A stretch of DNA of 64,000 bases from Streptomyces sp. CB02400 (GCF_001905725.1 NZ_LIWB01000001.1:1-64000), one strand, 5' to 3'. Shown: positions 20,356-30,606, counted from the stretch's first letter. Notes: generated by a model not told the origin, from the letters alone. A program made the numbers and translations.

Positions 20356-23300
20356 TCAGGCGCGTAGGCGTAGTCCTCTGGGAGTGGCGACGAAGCCCGC
20401 GGTTTCCAGGAGGGTGCCCAGGGGGGACGTCAGTGCGGAGGTGCCGTTGACGCGCTCCACCGTGACCGTGCCCAGGGAGCCCGCGCGGGCGGCCGCGGCG
20501 AGGGCCTCGGCGGCGGCCGGGAGGCGCGGGTCGTCGGCGGGTTCGCCGCCGGAGTCGGCGGGCCAGGCCAGCAGCGTCTTGCCGCCGCGCTCCATGTAGA
20601 GCGTCAGCTCGCCGTCCACCAGCACCACCAGGGAGCCCGCCTTGCGGCCGGGTTTGTGCCCGGCACCGGTCGGCGGCTCGGGCCAGCCCAGAGCGGCACC
20701 GTAGGCGTTCGCCGGGTCGGCGGCGGCCAGGACCACGGCGCGTGCGGCGCGGTCCGCACCGGTACGGCGGCCGGCGAAGGGGTCGTACGCGGGACGCCCG
20801 CCGTTCCGCCGGGGCGGAGGGGACTGCGGGGCCAGGTCGCGCGGGGAGACGTAGTCGCCCGGCGAGAGGCGGGGGTACGGCATGTCGTCCGGGCCGGGGA
20901 AACCGTCGTACGCGGAGGCGTCGCCGAACGGGTCGGGCATGTCGGGGCCGGGGGCGGCCGGGAAGCCGTCGCTCCGCTCGCGGGCGTTGGCCGCCGAGCG
21001 GAGGCGGTCCACGGCCCCGTCCATCGCGAACTGGGCGGCGCCCAGGCCCTCCACCACATAGCCGCGACGCGCCTGACCCGTTTCCTCGAAGGCGGACAGC
21101 ACCCGGTACACCGCCGAGAAGCCGCCCTCGACGCCCTCCGCGGAGACGGCGCCCCGGGTCACCACACCGTGCCGGTCGAGCAGGGTGCGGGCCAGGGCGT
21201 GGGCGCGGACCGTGGCGTCGGTGTCCGTGTTCGTGTCCGTGTCCGGGAGCAGGGACCAGCGGCCGGCGACGGTCGGCGGGCCGGTGCGGGAGGCACCGCG
21301 GGCGGCCGCCGTGAGCGAGCCGTAGCGCCCGCGCGGGACGGAGCGCTTCGCGCGGTGGGCCGTGGCGCCCGCGGTGCGGCCCGAGCCCAGCAGGGAGCGC
21401 ATGGGAGTGAGCGTGTCGTTGGTCAGCCGCCCGGACCAGGCGAGGTCCCAGAGGGCGTCGGCCAGTTGGGGATCGGTGGCCTCGGGGTGCGTGGTGGCGC
21501 GGACCTGGTCGGCGATCTGGCGGAAGAACAGGCCGTAGCCGCCGGAGAGGGAGTCCAGGACGGACTGGTGGAGCGCGGTGAGTTCCAGGGGGTGCGGGGG
21601 CGGCAGGAGCAGCGGGGCCGTGTCCGCGAGGTAGAGGGAGACCCAGCCGTCCTTCCCGGGCAGCGAACCGGCGCCCGCCCACACCACCTCCCCGGCGGCC
21701 GTCAGCTCGTCCAGCATCGCCGGGGCGTAGTCCGCCACCCGGGACGGCAGGACCAGCTTCTCCAGGGCGGACGCGGGCACGGACGCGCCCTGCAACTGCT
21801 CGACGGCGCGCACCAGGCCGTCGATGCCGCGCAGGGAGTGCCCCTTGCCGATGTGCTGCCACTGGGGGAGGAACTGGGCGAGCGCGGGCGGCGGCACCGG
21901 CTCCAGTTCGTGCCGCAGCGCGGCCAGGGAGCGGCGGCGCAGCCGGCGCAGTACGGCCGCGTCGCACCATTCCTGTCCGATCCCGGCCGGATGGAACTCG
22001 CCCTGGACGACCCTGCCCGCCGCCGAGAGCCGCTGCAGGGCGCCCTCGGTGACCGCCACACCCAGACCGAAACGGGCCGCCGCCGTCGCCGACGTGAACG
22101 GGCCGTGGGTGCGCGCGTACCGCGCGAGGAGGTCACCGAGGGGGTCCTTGACGGGCTCGGTGAACGCCTCCGGCACACCGACCGGCAGCGCCGTGCCCAG
22201 CGCGTCGCGCAGCCGGCCGGCGTCCTCGATCGCCGCCCAGTGGTCGGTGCCGGCCACCCGCACCCGGATGGCGCGCCGCGCGGAGGCGAGCTCCCGCGCC
22301 CACTGCGGCTCGGCGCCCCGCTCGGCGAGTTCGGCGTCGGTGAGCGGGCCCAGCAGCCGCAGCAGGTCGGCCACGCCCTCCGCGTCCTTGACCCGCCGGT
22401 CCTCGGTGAGCCACCGCAGCTCGCGCTCCAGCTCGGTCAGCACCTCCGCGTCGAGCAGTTCGCGCAGCTCCGCCTGGCCGAGCAGTTCGGCCAGCAGCCG
22501 CGAGTCCAGCGACAGGGCGGCGGCGCGGCGCTCGGCGAGCGGGGAGTCGCCCTCGTACAGGAACTGGGCGACGTATCCGAAGAGGAGGGAGCGGGCGAAG
22601 GGGGACGGTTCGGGTGTGGTGACCTCGACCAGGCGCACCTTGCGCGCCTCCAGATCGCCCATCAGCTCGACGAGTCCGGGCACGTCGAAGACGTCCTGGA
22701 GGCACTCGCGGACGGCTTCGAGGACGATCGGGAACGAGCCGAACTCGCCGGCCACCTGGAGCAGTTGTGAGGCGCGCTGACGCTGCTGCCACAGCGGGGT
22801 GCGCCGGCCGGGGTTGCGGCGCGGCAGCAGCAGCGCGCGGGCGGCGCACTCGCGGAACCGGGACGCGAACAGCGCCGAGCCGCCCACCTGGTCGGTGACG
22901 ACCTGGTCGACTTCGCCCTTGTCGAAGACGACGTCGGCCGCGCCCACGGGGGCCTGATCCGCGTCGTACTCGGTGCCGGCCTTCACCGGCTCCTGGTCGA
23001 GCAGGTCGAGGCCCATCAGGTCGGCGTCCGGCAGGCGCAGCACGATGCCGTCGTCGGCGTGCATCACCTGGGCGTCCATGCCGTACCGCTCGGAGAGGCG
23101 GGCGCCGAGCGCGAGCGCCCACGGGGCGTGCACCTGGGCGCCGAACGGGGAGTGCACGACGACCCGCCAGTCGCCCAGTTCGTCGCGGAAGCGCTCCACC
23201 ACGATGGTGCGGTCGTCGGGAACGTGGCCGCAGGCCTCGCGCTGCTCGTCGAGGTAGGACAGGACGTTGTCGGCGGCCCAGGCGTCCAGTCCCGCCGCCA

Positions 23301-25227
23301 GGAGCCGCAGCCGGGCGTCGTCCTTGGACAGCGAGCCCACTTCGCGCAGGAACGCGCCCACCGCGCGGCCGAGTTCCAGCGGGCGGCCCAGCTGGTCGCC
23401 CTTCCAGAACGGCAGCCGGCCCGGCACGCCCGGCGCGGGGGAGACCAGGACCCGGTCGCGCGTGATGTCCTCGATGCGCCAGGAACTGGTGCCGAGGGTG
23501 AAGACGTCGCCCACGCGGGACTCGTAGACCATCTCCTCGTCCAGCTCGCCGACCCGTCCGCCGCCCTTCTTCGGGTCGGCGCCCGCCAGGAACACCCCGA
23601 AGAGGCCGCGGTCGGGGATCGTGCCACCGGAGGTGACGGCCAGGCGCTGGGCGCCGGGACGGCCGGTGATCTCGCCCGTGACCCGGTCCCACACCACGCG
23701 CGGGCGCAGCTCCGCGAACGCGTCGGACGGGTAGCGGCCGGCGAGCATGTCCAGGACGCCCGTGAAGGCGGACTCGGGCAGGGAGGCGAAGGGCGCCGCG
23801 CGGCGGACCATGGCGAGCAGGTCGTCGAGCTGCCAGGTGTCCATGGCCGTCATGGCGACGAGCTGCTGGGCCAGCACGTCCAAGGGGTTCGTGGGGACGC
23901 GCAGGGACTCGATGGCGCCCGCGCGCATCCGCTCGGTGACCACGGCCGCCTGCACCAGGTCACCCCGGTACTTCGGGAACACCACGCCCGTGGAGACCGC
24001 GCCCACCTGGTGCCCCGCGCGGCCGACGCGCTGGAGCCCGGAGGCGACGGACGGCGGCGACTCGACCTGGACCACCAAATCGACGGCACCCATGTCGATG
24101 CCCAGTTCCAGGCTGGAGGTGGCGACCACCGCCGGCAGCCGGCCCGCCTTGAGGTCCTCCTCGACCAGGGCGCGCTGCTCCTTGGACACCGAACCGTGAT
24201 GGGCGCGCGCGATGACCGCGGGCGCTCCCTGGGCGGCCCCGGAGCCGCCCATCAGCTCGGCGGGGGAGTGGTGCTCGTCCAAGGGCTCGCCGGTGGCCCG
24301 CTCGTAGGCGATCTCGTTGAGCCGGTTGCACAGCCGCTCCGCGAGGCGGCGGGAGTTCGCGAACACGATCGTCGAGCGGTGGGCCTGCACCAGATCGGTG
24401 ATCCGCTCCTCGACGTGCGGCCAGATCGACGGGCGCTCGGCGCCCTCCGAGCCGTCGGCGACCGGGGAGCCGCCCAGCTCGCCCAGGTCCTCGACCGGCA
24501 CCACCACGGACAGGTCGAACTCCTTGCCGGACTCCGGCTGGACGATCTCCACCTTGCGGCGCGGGGAGAGGAACCGGGCGACCTCGTCGACCGGGCGCAC
24601 CGTCGCCGAGAGGCCGATACGGCGGGCCGGACGGGGCAGCAGCTCGTCCAGCCGCTCCAGGGTGAGCGCGAGATGCGCGCCGCGCTTGGTGCCGGCGACC
24701 GCGTGCACCTCGTCGAGGATCACCGTCTCCACGCCCGTCAGGGCGTCGCGCGTGGCGGACGTCAGCATCAGGAACAGCGACTCGGGCGTGGTGATCAGGA
24801 TGTCCGGCGGGCGGGTGGCCAGGGCGCGCCGCTCGGCGGGCGGGGTGTCGCCGGAGCGGATGCCGACCTTCACCTCGGGCTCGGGCAGCCCCAGACGTAC
24901 GGACTCCTGGCGGATGCCGGTCAGCGGGCTGCGGAGGTTGCGCTCGACGTCGACGGCCAGGGCCTTCAGCGGTGAGACGTACAGGACGCGGCAGCGCTTT
25001 TTGGGGTCGGCGGGCGGCGGCGTCGAGGCGAGCTGGTCCAGGGCGGCGAGGAAGGCGGCCAGGGTCTTCCCGGAACCGGTGGGAGCGACCACCAGCACGT
25101 CCGAGCCCTCCCCGATGGCCCGCCACGCGCCGGCCTGGGCGGCGGTGGGCACGGAGAACGCCCCCGTGAACCAGCCGCGGGTCGCGGGGGAGAAGCCGTC
25201 CAGGGCTCGGTGCGGATCACTGACCAT
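20356..25227 (-). CDS. lhr: Large ATP-dependent helicase Lhr
   Basis: The 1,623-residue superfamily 2 helicase is of the length usual for actinobacterial Lhr, a 3'-5' translocase linked to DNA repair. Motif I is APTGSGKT (about 47-54), motif II DEVHAV, and motif VI QRVGRAGHQ. A winged-helix and beta-barrel Lhr core follows, then the long C-terminal Lhr extension to LLETAGFVATPRGLRLRA. A disordered Asp/Pro/Gly-rich insert occurs at about 1430-1480. The ATG is the only start placing the conserved N-terminus correctly. Its 3' end has been duplicated next door. Confidence 0.93.
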   Translation of the reverse strand: MVSDPHRALDGFSPATRGWFTGAFSVPTAAQAGAWRAIGEGSDVLVVAPTGSGKTLAAFLAALDQLASTPPPADPKKRCRVLYVSPLKALAVDVERNLRSPLTGIRQESVRLGLPEPEVKVGIRSGDTPPAERRALATRPPDILITTPESLFLMLTSATRDALTGVETVILDEVHAVAGTKRGAHLALTLERLDELLPRPARRIGLSATVRPVDEVARFLSPRRKVEIVQPESGKEFDLSVVVPVEDLGELGGSPVADGSEGAERPSIWPHVEERITDLVQAHRSTIVFANSRRLAERLCNRLNEIAYERATGEPLDEHHSPAELMGGSGAAQGAPAVIARAHHGSVSKEQRALVEEDLKAGRLPAVVATSSLELGIDMGAVDLVVQVESPPSVASGLQRVGRAGHQVGAVSTGVVFPKYRGDLVQAAVVTERMRAGAIESLRVPTNPLDVLAQQLVAMTAMDTWQLDDLLAMVRRAAPFASLPESAFTGVLDMLAGRYPSDAFAELRPRVVWDRVTGEITGRPGAQRLAVTSGGTIPDRGLFGVFLAGADPKKGGGRVGELDEEMVYESRVGDVFTLGTSSWRIEDITRDRVLVSPAPGVPGRLPFWKGDQLGRPLELGRAVGAFLREVGSLSKDDARLRLLAAGLDAWAADNVLSYLDEQREACGHVPDDRTIVVERFRDELGDWRVVVHSPFGAQVHAPWALALGARLSERYGMDAQVMHADDGIVLRLPDADLMGLDLLDQEPVKAGTEYDADQAPVGAADVVFDKGEVDQVVTDQVGGSALFASRFRECAARALLLPRRNPGRRTPLWQQRQRASQLLQVAGEFGSFPIVLEAVRECLQDVFDVPGLVELMGDLEARKVRLVEVTTPEPSPFARSLLFGYVAQFLYEGDSPLAERRAAALSLDSRLLAELLGQAELRELLDAEVLTELERELRWLTEDRRVKDAEGVADLLRLLGPLTDAELAERGAEPQWARELASARRAIRVRVAGTDHWAAIEDAGRLRDALGTALPVGVPEAFTEPVKDPLGDLLARYARTHGPFTSATAAARFGLGVAVTEGALQRLSAAGRVVQGEFHPAGIGQEWCDAAVLRRLRRRSLAALRHELEPVPPPALAQFLPQWQHIGKGHSLRGIDGLVRAVEQLQGASVPASALEKLVLPSRVADYAPAMLDELTAAGEVVWAGAGSLPGKDGWVSLYLADTAPLLLPPPHPLELTALHQSVLDSLSGGYGLFFRQIADQVRATTHPEATDPQLADALWDLAWSGRLTNDTLTPMRSLLGSGRTAGATAHRAKRSVPRGRYGSLTAAARGASRTGPPTVAGRWSLLPDTDTNTDTDATVRAHALARTLLDRHGVVTRGAVSAEGVEGGFSAVYRVLSAFEETGQARRGYVVEGLGAAQFAMDGAVDRLRSAANARERSDGFPAAPGPDMPDPFGDASAYDGFPGPDDMPYPRLSPGDYVSPRDLAPQSPPPRRNGGRPAYDPFAGRRTGADRAARAVVLAAADPANAYGAALGWPEPPTGAGHKPGRKAGSLVVLVDGELTLYMERGGKTLLAWPADSGGEPADDPRLPAAAEALAAAARAGSLGTVTVERVNGTSALTSPLGTLLETAGFVATPRGLRLRA

Positions 25228-25312
25228 GCGTCCATCGTGCACCCGGCCACTGACAATCGGGCCGAGCCGGGGGACGGGCGGGGGCGGCCGGGGGCCGCGT
25301 GACAATGGCCGT

Positions 25313-26311
25313 ATGGCGGAATCCCGGAAGGAGCGGGCGCGGCACTGGCAGTACGACGAACTGCCCGGTGTCGATCTGCTGCGCGCCCGGTACATACGGA
25401 AGACGTTCGTCCGGCACACCCACGAGAACTTCGTGATCGCCGCCATCGCCGACGGGGCGGAGGTCTTCCACCACGGCGGCGGCGACGTGTACGCGGGCGC
25501 CGGCTCCCTGGCCCTGGTGAACCCGGACACCCCGCACACCGGCCGGGCGGGTGTTCCCGAGGGCTGGCGGTACGGGGCGGTGTACCCGTCGCCCGAGGTG
25601 GTGGCCGCGATCGCCGCCGAGACCACCACGCTGCGCGGCACACCGGGATTCGTGACGCCGGTGCTCGACGATCCGTACACCGTCCGCCTGGTGCACCAGG
25701 TGCTGCGGGCCACCGACGAGGGCAACGCGCTCGCCGCCGACACCCTGCTCCGGGTCGCGGTGACCCGGCTGCTGCGGCTGAACGGCGGGACGCTGCCGCG
25801 ACGCGAGGTCCGCACGGCGGGCGCCGGGATCGCGGCACGCGCGCGTGCCGTGCTGGAGGAGCGGATGGCGGATCCGCCGACGCTGGAGCGGCTGGCCGCC
25901 GAGCTGGGCACCGGCCCGTTCGCGCTGCTGCGCGCCTTCCGGGACACCTACGGGATGCCGCCGCACACCTGGCTCACCGACGCGCGCGTGCGGCGGGCAC
26001 GGCGGCTGCTGGACGCGGGGACGGCTCCGTCGGAGGCGGCCGTCGCGGTCGGGTTCACCGACCAGCCGCACCTGAACCGGCACTTCGGCCGGATCGTCGG
26101 CGTGCCCCCGGGCGCCTACCAGCGCGAGCGCAAGAACGTACAAGACGCGCGGGGCGGCACGCCCGTACCGTCCGGGGCGTGGCAGTGGAACGGACAGAAG
26201 CACTCGCAGACATACGGGACGACGGAGGAGGAAAGCCGGACGGTGCCGTCGTACGGGACGCCCTCGGTGTCGGGGTCGCCGTCGGACTCTCCGGGTTCGC
26301 CTTCGGCGTGA
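25313..26311 (+). CDS. AraC-family transcriptional regulator
   Basis: The 332-residue protein has an AraC sensor cupin (about 20-160, HENFVIAAIADGAEVFHHGGGDVYAG) and a double HTH DNA-binding domain (about 185-285) ending ARRLLDAGTAPSEAAVAVGFTDQPHLNRHFGRIVGVPPGAYQ. The last 45 or so residues lie in the overlap with azlC and look like a frame-shifted reading of it, so they may have no function. By position it is likely to regulate azlCD. The ATG has no ribosome site and lies six bases after GACAAT (25301-25306). Confidence 0.85.
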   Translation: MAESRKERARHWQYDELPGVDLLRARYIRKTFVRHTHENFVIAAIADGAEVFHHGGGDVYAGAGSLALVNPDTPHTGRAGVPEGWRYGAVYPSPEVVAAIAAETTTLRGTPGFVTPVLDDPYTVRLVHQVLRATDEGNALAADTLLRVAVTRLLRLNGGTLPRREVRTAGAGIAARARAVLEERMADPPTLERLAAELGTGPFALLRAFRDTYGMPPHTWLTDARVRRARRLLDAGTAPSEAAVAVGFTDQPHLNRHFGRIVGVPPGAYQRERKNVQDARGGTPVPSGAWQWNGQKHSQTYGTTEEESRTVPSYGTPSVSGSPSDSPGSPSA

Positions 26312-26928
26312 CCTCGGCGGGCAGCGGGCTCACCCTGCTCCAGACCTGTGCGCTCAGCCTGCTGGTGTTCACCGGCGCCTCCCAGTTCGCGCTGGTGGGG
26401 GCGCTGGCGGCGGGTGGAGGGGCGTTCACGGCCGCCGCGGGGGCGTTCTTCCTGGGGGTGCGCAACGCGTTCTACGGGCTGCGGCTGTCGCAGCTGCTGG
26501 CGCTGCCCCGCGCGGTGCGGCCGTTCGCCGCGCAGTGGGTGATCGACGAGACGACGGCCGTCTCGCTCGCCCAGCCCGACCGGCGCGGCGCGCGTCTCGG
26601 GTTCGTGGTGACGGGGCTCAGCCTGTACGTCCTGTGGAACCTCACCACGCTGCTCGGCGCGCTGGGCGCCGAGGCGATCGGCGACACCGCCGCGTGGGGG
26701 CTGGACGCGGCCGGGCCCGCGGTCTTCCTGGCGCTGCTCGCGCCGATGCTGCGCACCGGGACCGAGCGGACCGTCGCCGGGCTCGCCGTTCTCCTGGGGC
26801 TGGGGCTGCTGCCCGTGCTGCCGGCCGGTGTGCCGGTCCTGGTGGCCGCGCTCGCGGCACCGGCCGTCCTGTGGGCACAGGGCAGAAAGAGCGCCGCGCG
26901 CGGTGACGTGACGGAGGGGGACCGTTGA
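26179..26928 (+). CDS. azlC: Branched-chain amino acid exporter subunit AzlC
   Basis: The 249-residue membrane protein is the larger subunit of the AzlCD exporter of branched-chain amino acids and analogues. The family pattern VGVAVGLSGFAFGVTSAGSGLTLLQT and the GASQF motif are present with about six helices. It starts at a GTG inside the araC-type gene, overlapping it by 133 bp. TACCGT (26166-26171) lies seven bases before the GTG, so it may have its own leaderless transcript. The stop overlaps azlD. Confidence 0.87.
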   Translation: MAVERTEALADIRDDGGGKPDGAVVRDALGVGVAVGLSGFAFGVTSAGSGLTLLQTCALSLLVFTGASQFALVGALAAGGGAFTAAAGAFFLGVRNAFYGLRLSQLLALPRAVRPFAAQWVIDETTAVSLAQPDRRGARLGFVVTGLSLYVLWNLTTLLGALGAEAIGDTAAWGLDAAGPAVFLALLAPMLRTGTERTVAGLAVLLGLGLLPVLPAGVPVLVAALAAPAVLWAQGRKSAARGDVTEGDR

Positions 26929-27233
26929 ACATCTGGATCGCGATCGGTGTGACCGCCGTCGGCTGCTACGCCGTCAAGCTCGCGGGGCTGCTGGTGCCCG
27001 CCGGGGTCCTGGAACGGCCCCTCGTCAGGCGGCTCGCCGCGCTCCTTCCGGTCGCCCTGCTCGCCGCGCTGACCGCCCAGCAGACCTTCTCCGACGGCCA
27101 GGCCCTGGTCGTCGACGCACGGGCGGCGGGGGTGGCGGCCGCCGCCGTGGCCCTCGTCCTGCGCGCCCCGTTCCTGCTCGTCGTCGGAGCAGCGGTCGTC
27201 GTGACGGCGGGGGTGCGTGCCCTGGGCGGCTGA
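26925..27233 (+). CDS. azlD: Branched-chain amino acid exporter subunit AzlD
   Basis: The 102-residue partner of AzlC has three to four hydrophobic helices. The AzlD pattern runs from IGVTAVGCYAVKLAGLLVP to VALLAALTAQQTF. The TTG start overlaps the azlC stop (TTGA) and is preceded by GGAGGGGG, so the two subunits are translationally coupled. Confidence 0.87.
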   Translation: MNIWIAIGVTAVGCYAVKLAGLLVPAGVLERPLVRRLAALLPVALLAALTAQQTFSDGQALVVDARAAGVAAAAVALVLRAPFLLVVGAAVVVTAGVRALGG

Positions 27234-27725
27234 GGTGACGGGCACGGTGCCCGGCGGTGCCGCGCGGCGGTCCGTCGCACCGGGCCGGTGGCCGGCAGCT
27301 CGCCGGGCGGGTCGTCCACGACCGGCACGAAGGGCGCCGCCGGGTAACCGCGCTGACCGGGACGGGCCCCCGGAAGCGGGCCGTCCGCCGTGGAGACGGA
27401 CGTCGGACAGCGTCACACGTCCTCCGCGCGGCGGCCGCCGCAACGCCCCACGGCGTCCAGCGCCGCCTCCACCGGACCGGCGCCGCCGTCCCGGAAGGGG
27501 GGCGAAGAGGTGCTGTTCGAGCACTCGCGCGGTGAGCCGGACGAACCGCTCCGCCCGCGCGAGCGGGCCCTGCGGCGGGGATGTCGGGGGCGGTGGGGCG
27601 GCTCCGGTGCCGGCCGTGGGGGGCCGACCGCGGGCGGAAAGCGGTGCCGGCAGGCGGCTCGGCTCAGGGCCGTCCCCGCAGGCGGCCCGGCTCGGGGCCG
27701 CTCCCGCAGGCGGGATACTGGGTGC
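27234..27725. other. Gene-free 492-bp region with short GC repeats
   Basis: No ORF here has convincing features. Around 27650-27712 a unit of about 29 bp (CGGCTCRGGGCCGYYCCCGC then AGGCGG) occurs twice, with a partial third copy. At the right end GATACT (27714-27719) lies six bases before the DUF3046 start codon and may be its -10. Confidence 0.5.
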
Positions 27726-27920
27726 ATGCGGTTGACGGTTTTCTGGGAGCGGATGACGGAGCACTTCGGTGCGGGCTATGCCGACACCTTCGCGCGTGAC
27801 CATGTCATGTCCGAGCTCGGCGGGCGCACCGTGCACGAGGCGCTGGCGGCCGGCTGGAGCGCCAAGGACGTCTGGCAGGTGGTCTGCGCGGTCATGAGCG
27901 TCCCCGCGGAAAAGCGCTGA
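27726..27920 (+). CDS. DUF3046 small protein
   Basis: The 64-residue protein matches actinobacterial DUF3046 (MRLTVFWERMTEHFG, then DHVMSELGGRTVHEALAAG and WQVVCAVMSVP). The family is nearly always found just upstream of recA, as here, but no function is established. There is no ribosome site. A -10-like GATACT six bases before the ATG suggests a leaderless mRNA. Confidence 0.88.
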   Translation: MRLTVFWERMTEHFGAGYADTFARDHVMSELGGRTVHEALAAGWSAKDVWQVVCAVMSVPAEKR

Positions 27921-27978
27921 TCGTCACAGAGACCGCCGAGGGCGCACGGCTGCCGCCGGCGTGGGCGAGACTTGGTCC

Positions 27979-29241
27979 GTGGCACCCACTGACGAAACCG
28001 GGCAGGCGGCCCGGCATCCCACCACGCCCGGCGCGCCGCCGCCCGCCGGGCCCCCGACGGCCCCCATATCCGGGCCGGGCGCCCGCATGCCGCGCTGGCT
28101 GCCGCGTGCCATGGTGCTCGCCCTCGCGCTGTACGCCGTGTTCCAGCTGGGCAGCTGGGCCTTCCACCAGCTCATCGGCCTGCTGATCAACGTCCTCATC
28201 GCGTTCTTCCTGGCGCTCGCCGTCGAGCCCGCGGTGAGCTGGATGGCCGCGCGCGGGGTGCGCCGGGGCCTGGGCACCTTCTTCGTCTTCCTGGGCGTAC
28301 TGATCGCGGCGGCGGGCTTCGTCACGCTGCTCGGGTCCATGCTGGCGGGACAGATCGTCAAGATCGTCGAGGACTTCCCGGACTACCTCGACTCCGTGAT
28401 CAACTGGATCAACACGCACTTCCACACCGAGCTGCGGCGCGTGGACATCCAGGAGGGCCTGCTGCGCTCCGACTGGCTGCGCAACTACGTCCAGAACAGC
28501 GCCACCGGTGTCCTGGACGTCTCCGCGCAGGTCCTCGGCGGCCTCTTCCAGCTGCTGACCATCGGTCTGTTCTCGTTCTACTTCGCCGCCGACGGCCCTC
28601 GGCTGCGGCGCACGGTCTGCTCCCTGCTGCCGCCCGCCCGACAGGCCGAGGTGCTGCGCGCGTGGGAGATCGCCGTGAACAAGACGGGCGGCTACCTCTA
28701 CTCGCGCGGACTGATGGCACTGGCCTCCGGCCTGGCGCACTACGTCCTGCTGGAGTTCCTCGAGGTGCCCTACGCGCCCGTCCTCGCCGTGTGGGTGGGT
28801 CTGGTGTCGCAGTTCATCCCCACCATCGGCACCTATCTCGCGGGCGCCCTGCCCATGCTGATCGCCTTCACGGTCGACCCCTGGTACGCGCTGTGGGTGC
28901 TGATCTTCGTGGTGATCTACCAGCAGTTCGAGAACTACGTGCTGCAGCCCAAGCTGACCTCCAAGACCGTCGACATCCACCCGGCGGTCGCCTTCGGCTC
29001 GGTCGTCGCGGGCACCGCCCTGCTCGGTGCCGTGGGCGCGCTGATCGCCATCCCCGCCGTCGCCACCCTCCAGGCGTTCCTGGGCGCGTACGTGCGGCGG
29101 TACGACGTCACGGACGACCCCCGTGTGCTCGGGCACCGCGGCCCCGGCGGCGGGTCGGGCGTCCTCATGCGCGTCCGTCATCGGTGGGTCCGCCGGCCAG
29201 GTGCGGGGCGGCCACGCGGCGGAGACACCGGGGCCTCCTGA
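27979..29241 (+). CDS. AI-2E family transporter (putative permease)
   Basis: The 420-residue protein has about seven to eight membrane helices and the AI-2E/PerM pattern, including a helical hairpin and WVGLVSQFIPTIGTYLAGALPMLIAF. The N-terminal 40 residues are Pro/Gly/Ala-rich. Members have been tied to autoinducer or ion export; the substrate here is unknown. A GTG at 27961 is also in frame. The GTG at 27979 is preferred because GAGACT lies six bases upstream, giving leaderless spacing. Confidence 0.8.
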   Translation: MAPTDETGQAARHPTTPGAPPPAGPPTAPISGPGARMPRWLPRAMVLALALYAVFQLGSWAFHQLIGLLINVLIAFFLALAVEPAVSWMAARGVRRGLGTFFVFLGVLIAAAGFVTLLGSMLAGQIVKIVEDFPDYLDSVINWINTHFHTELRRVDIQEGLLRSDWLRNYVQNSATGVLDVSAQVLGGLFQLLTIGLFSFYFAADGPRLRRTVCSLLPPARQAEVLRAWEIAVNKTGGYLYSRGLMALASGLAHYVLLEFLEVPYAPVLAVWVGLVSQFIPTIGTYLAGALPMLIAFTVDPWYALWVLIFVVIYQQFENYVLQPKLTSKTVDIHPAVAFGSVVAGTALLGAVGALIAIPAVATLQAFLGAYVRRYDVTDDPRVLGHRGPGGGSGVLMRVRHRWVRRPGAGRPRGGDTGAS

Positions 29242-29290
29242 GGGCGGCCGCACCACGCGGCACACGGGTCTGTGGTGCCGTGTGGTGCGC

Positions 29291-29320
29291 TTGACACGAA
29301 AATCGAACATCCATTCTCAT
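29291..29320 (+). promoter_or_regulatory. recA promoter with SOS (Cheo-type) box
   Basis: A perfect -35 TTGACA (29291-29296) is followed at 29305-29318 by GAACATCCATTCTC, the LexA-binding Cheo-type box known from Streptomyces recA. A weak -10 (TCTCAT) lies 18 bp from the -35. The box overlaps the promoter spacer, so LexA bound here would block RNA polymerase. The mRNA leader is about 155 nt. Confidence 0.75.
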
Positions 29321-29481
29321 GGAAGTGCCGATGAGGCTCAACGGCAGGTGTTGTGTCCTAGTTTGAGCAGGAATGCACCCGCGTTATCCACAGGCCGGAG
29401 GTGCGTCGGGGCGCGTTGTCAGTGGCAGGCGTTAGCGTCTTTGACGTGAAGCGATCGAATCAAGCAAATCGGGTGGAACCC

Positions 29482-30600
29482 ATGGCAGGAACCGACCGCG
29501 AGAAGGCGCTCGACGCCGCGCTCGCACAGATTGAACGGCAATTCGGCAAGGGCGCGGTCATGCGCATGGGCGACCGGACGAACGAGCCCATCGAGATCAT
29601 CCCGACCGGATCGACCGCGCTCGACGTGGCCCTCGGCGTCGGCGGCCTGCCGCGCGGCCGTGTGGTGGAGATCTACGGACCGGAGTCCTCCGGCAAGACG
29701 ACCCTGACCCTGCACGCGGTGGCGAACGCGCAGAAGGCCGGCGGCCAGGTCGCCTTCGTGGACGCGGAGCACGCCCTCGACCCCGAGTACGCCAAGAAGC
29801 TCGGCGTCGACATCGACAACCTGATCCTGTCCCAGCCGGACAACGGCGAGCAGGCCCTGGAGATCGTGGACATGCTGGTCCGCTCCGGCGCCCTCGACCT
29901 CATCGTCATCGACTCCGTCGCCGCGCTCGTCCCGCGCGCGGAGATCGAGGGCGAGATGGGCGACAGCCACGTGGGTCTGCAGGCCCGGCTGATGAGCCAG
30001 GCCCTGCGGAAGATCACCAGCGCCCTCAACCAGTCCAAGACCACCGCGATCTTCATCAACCAGCTCCGCGAGAAGATCGGCGTGATGTTCGGCTCCCCGG
30101 AGACCACGACCGGTGGCCGCGCGCTGAAGTTCTACGCCTCGGTGCGTATCGACATCCGTCGCATCGAGACCCTCAAGGACGGCACCGAGGCGGTCGGCAA
30201 CCGCACCCGCTGCAAGGTCGTCAAGAACAAGGTGGCGCCGCCCTTCAAGCAGGCCGAGTTCGACATCCTCTATGGCCAGGGCATCAGCCGCGAGGGCGGC
30301 CTGATCGACATGGGCGTGGAGCACGGCTTCGTCCGCAAGGCCGGTGCCTGGTACACGTACGAGGGCGACCAGCTCGGCCAGGGCAAGGAGAACGCCCGCA
30401 ACTTCCTGAAGGACAACCCCGACCTCGCCAACGAGATCGAGAAGAAGATCCTGACGAAGCTGGGCGTCGGCGTACGGCCCGAGGAGCCCGCCGCCGAGCC
30501 GGGCGCGGACGCCACGAGCACCGCCGCGGCCGAGCCGGCCGCGGTACCGGCCCCGGCGGCCAAGGCCTCCAAGTCCAAGGCCGCGGCGGCCAAGAGCTGA
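29482..30600 (+). CDS. recA: Recombinase RecA
   Basis: The 372-residue protein drives homologous pairing and LexA self-cleavage. Walker [10 protein letters not shown] is at about 66-74, followed by the MAW motif ([13 protein letters not shown]) and the L2 loop region [17 protein letters not shown]. The C-terminus is an Ala/Pro/Lys-rich tail ending KAAAAKS, longer than in E. coli and typical of Streptomyces. The ATG follows GGTGGA. recX starts a few bases after the stop. Confidence 0.97.
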   Translation: MAGTDREKALDAALAQIERQFGKGAVMRMGDRTNEPIEIIPTGSTALDVALGVGGLPRGRVVEIYGPESSGKTTLTLHAVANAQKAGGQVAFVDAEHALDPEYAKKLGVDIDNLILSQPDNGEQALEIVDMLVRSGALDLIVIDSVAALVPRAEIEGEMGDSHVGLQARLMSQALRKITSALNQSKTTAIFINQLREKIGVMFGSPETTTGGRALKFYASVRIDIRRIETLKDGTEAVGNRTRCKVVKNKVAPPFKQAEFDILYGQGISREGGLIDMGVEHGFVRKAGAWYTYEGDQLGQGKENARNFLKDNPDLANEIEKKILTKLGVGVRPEEPAAEPGADATSTAAAEPAAVPAPAAKASKSKAAAAKS

Positions 30601-30606
30601 CCCGTG

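Noticed and set aside
27390..27920. Longer 176-residue form of the DUF3046 protein
   Set aside because: The extra upstream sequence is low-complexity Arg/Gly and contains the GC repeats. The family starts at MRLTVFWERM.
29401..29481. Upstream extension of recA
   Set aside because: The frame is open, but RecA family starts and the ribosome site support the ATG at 29482.
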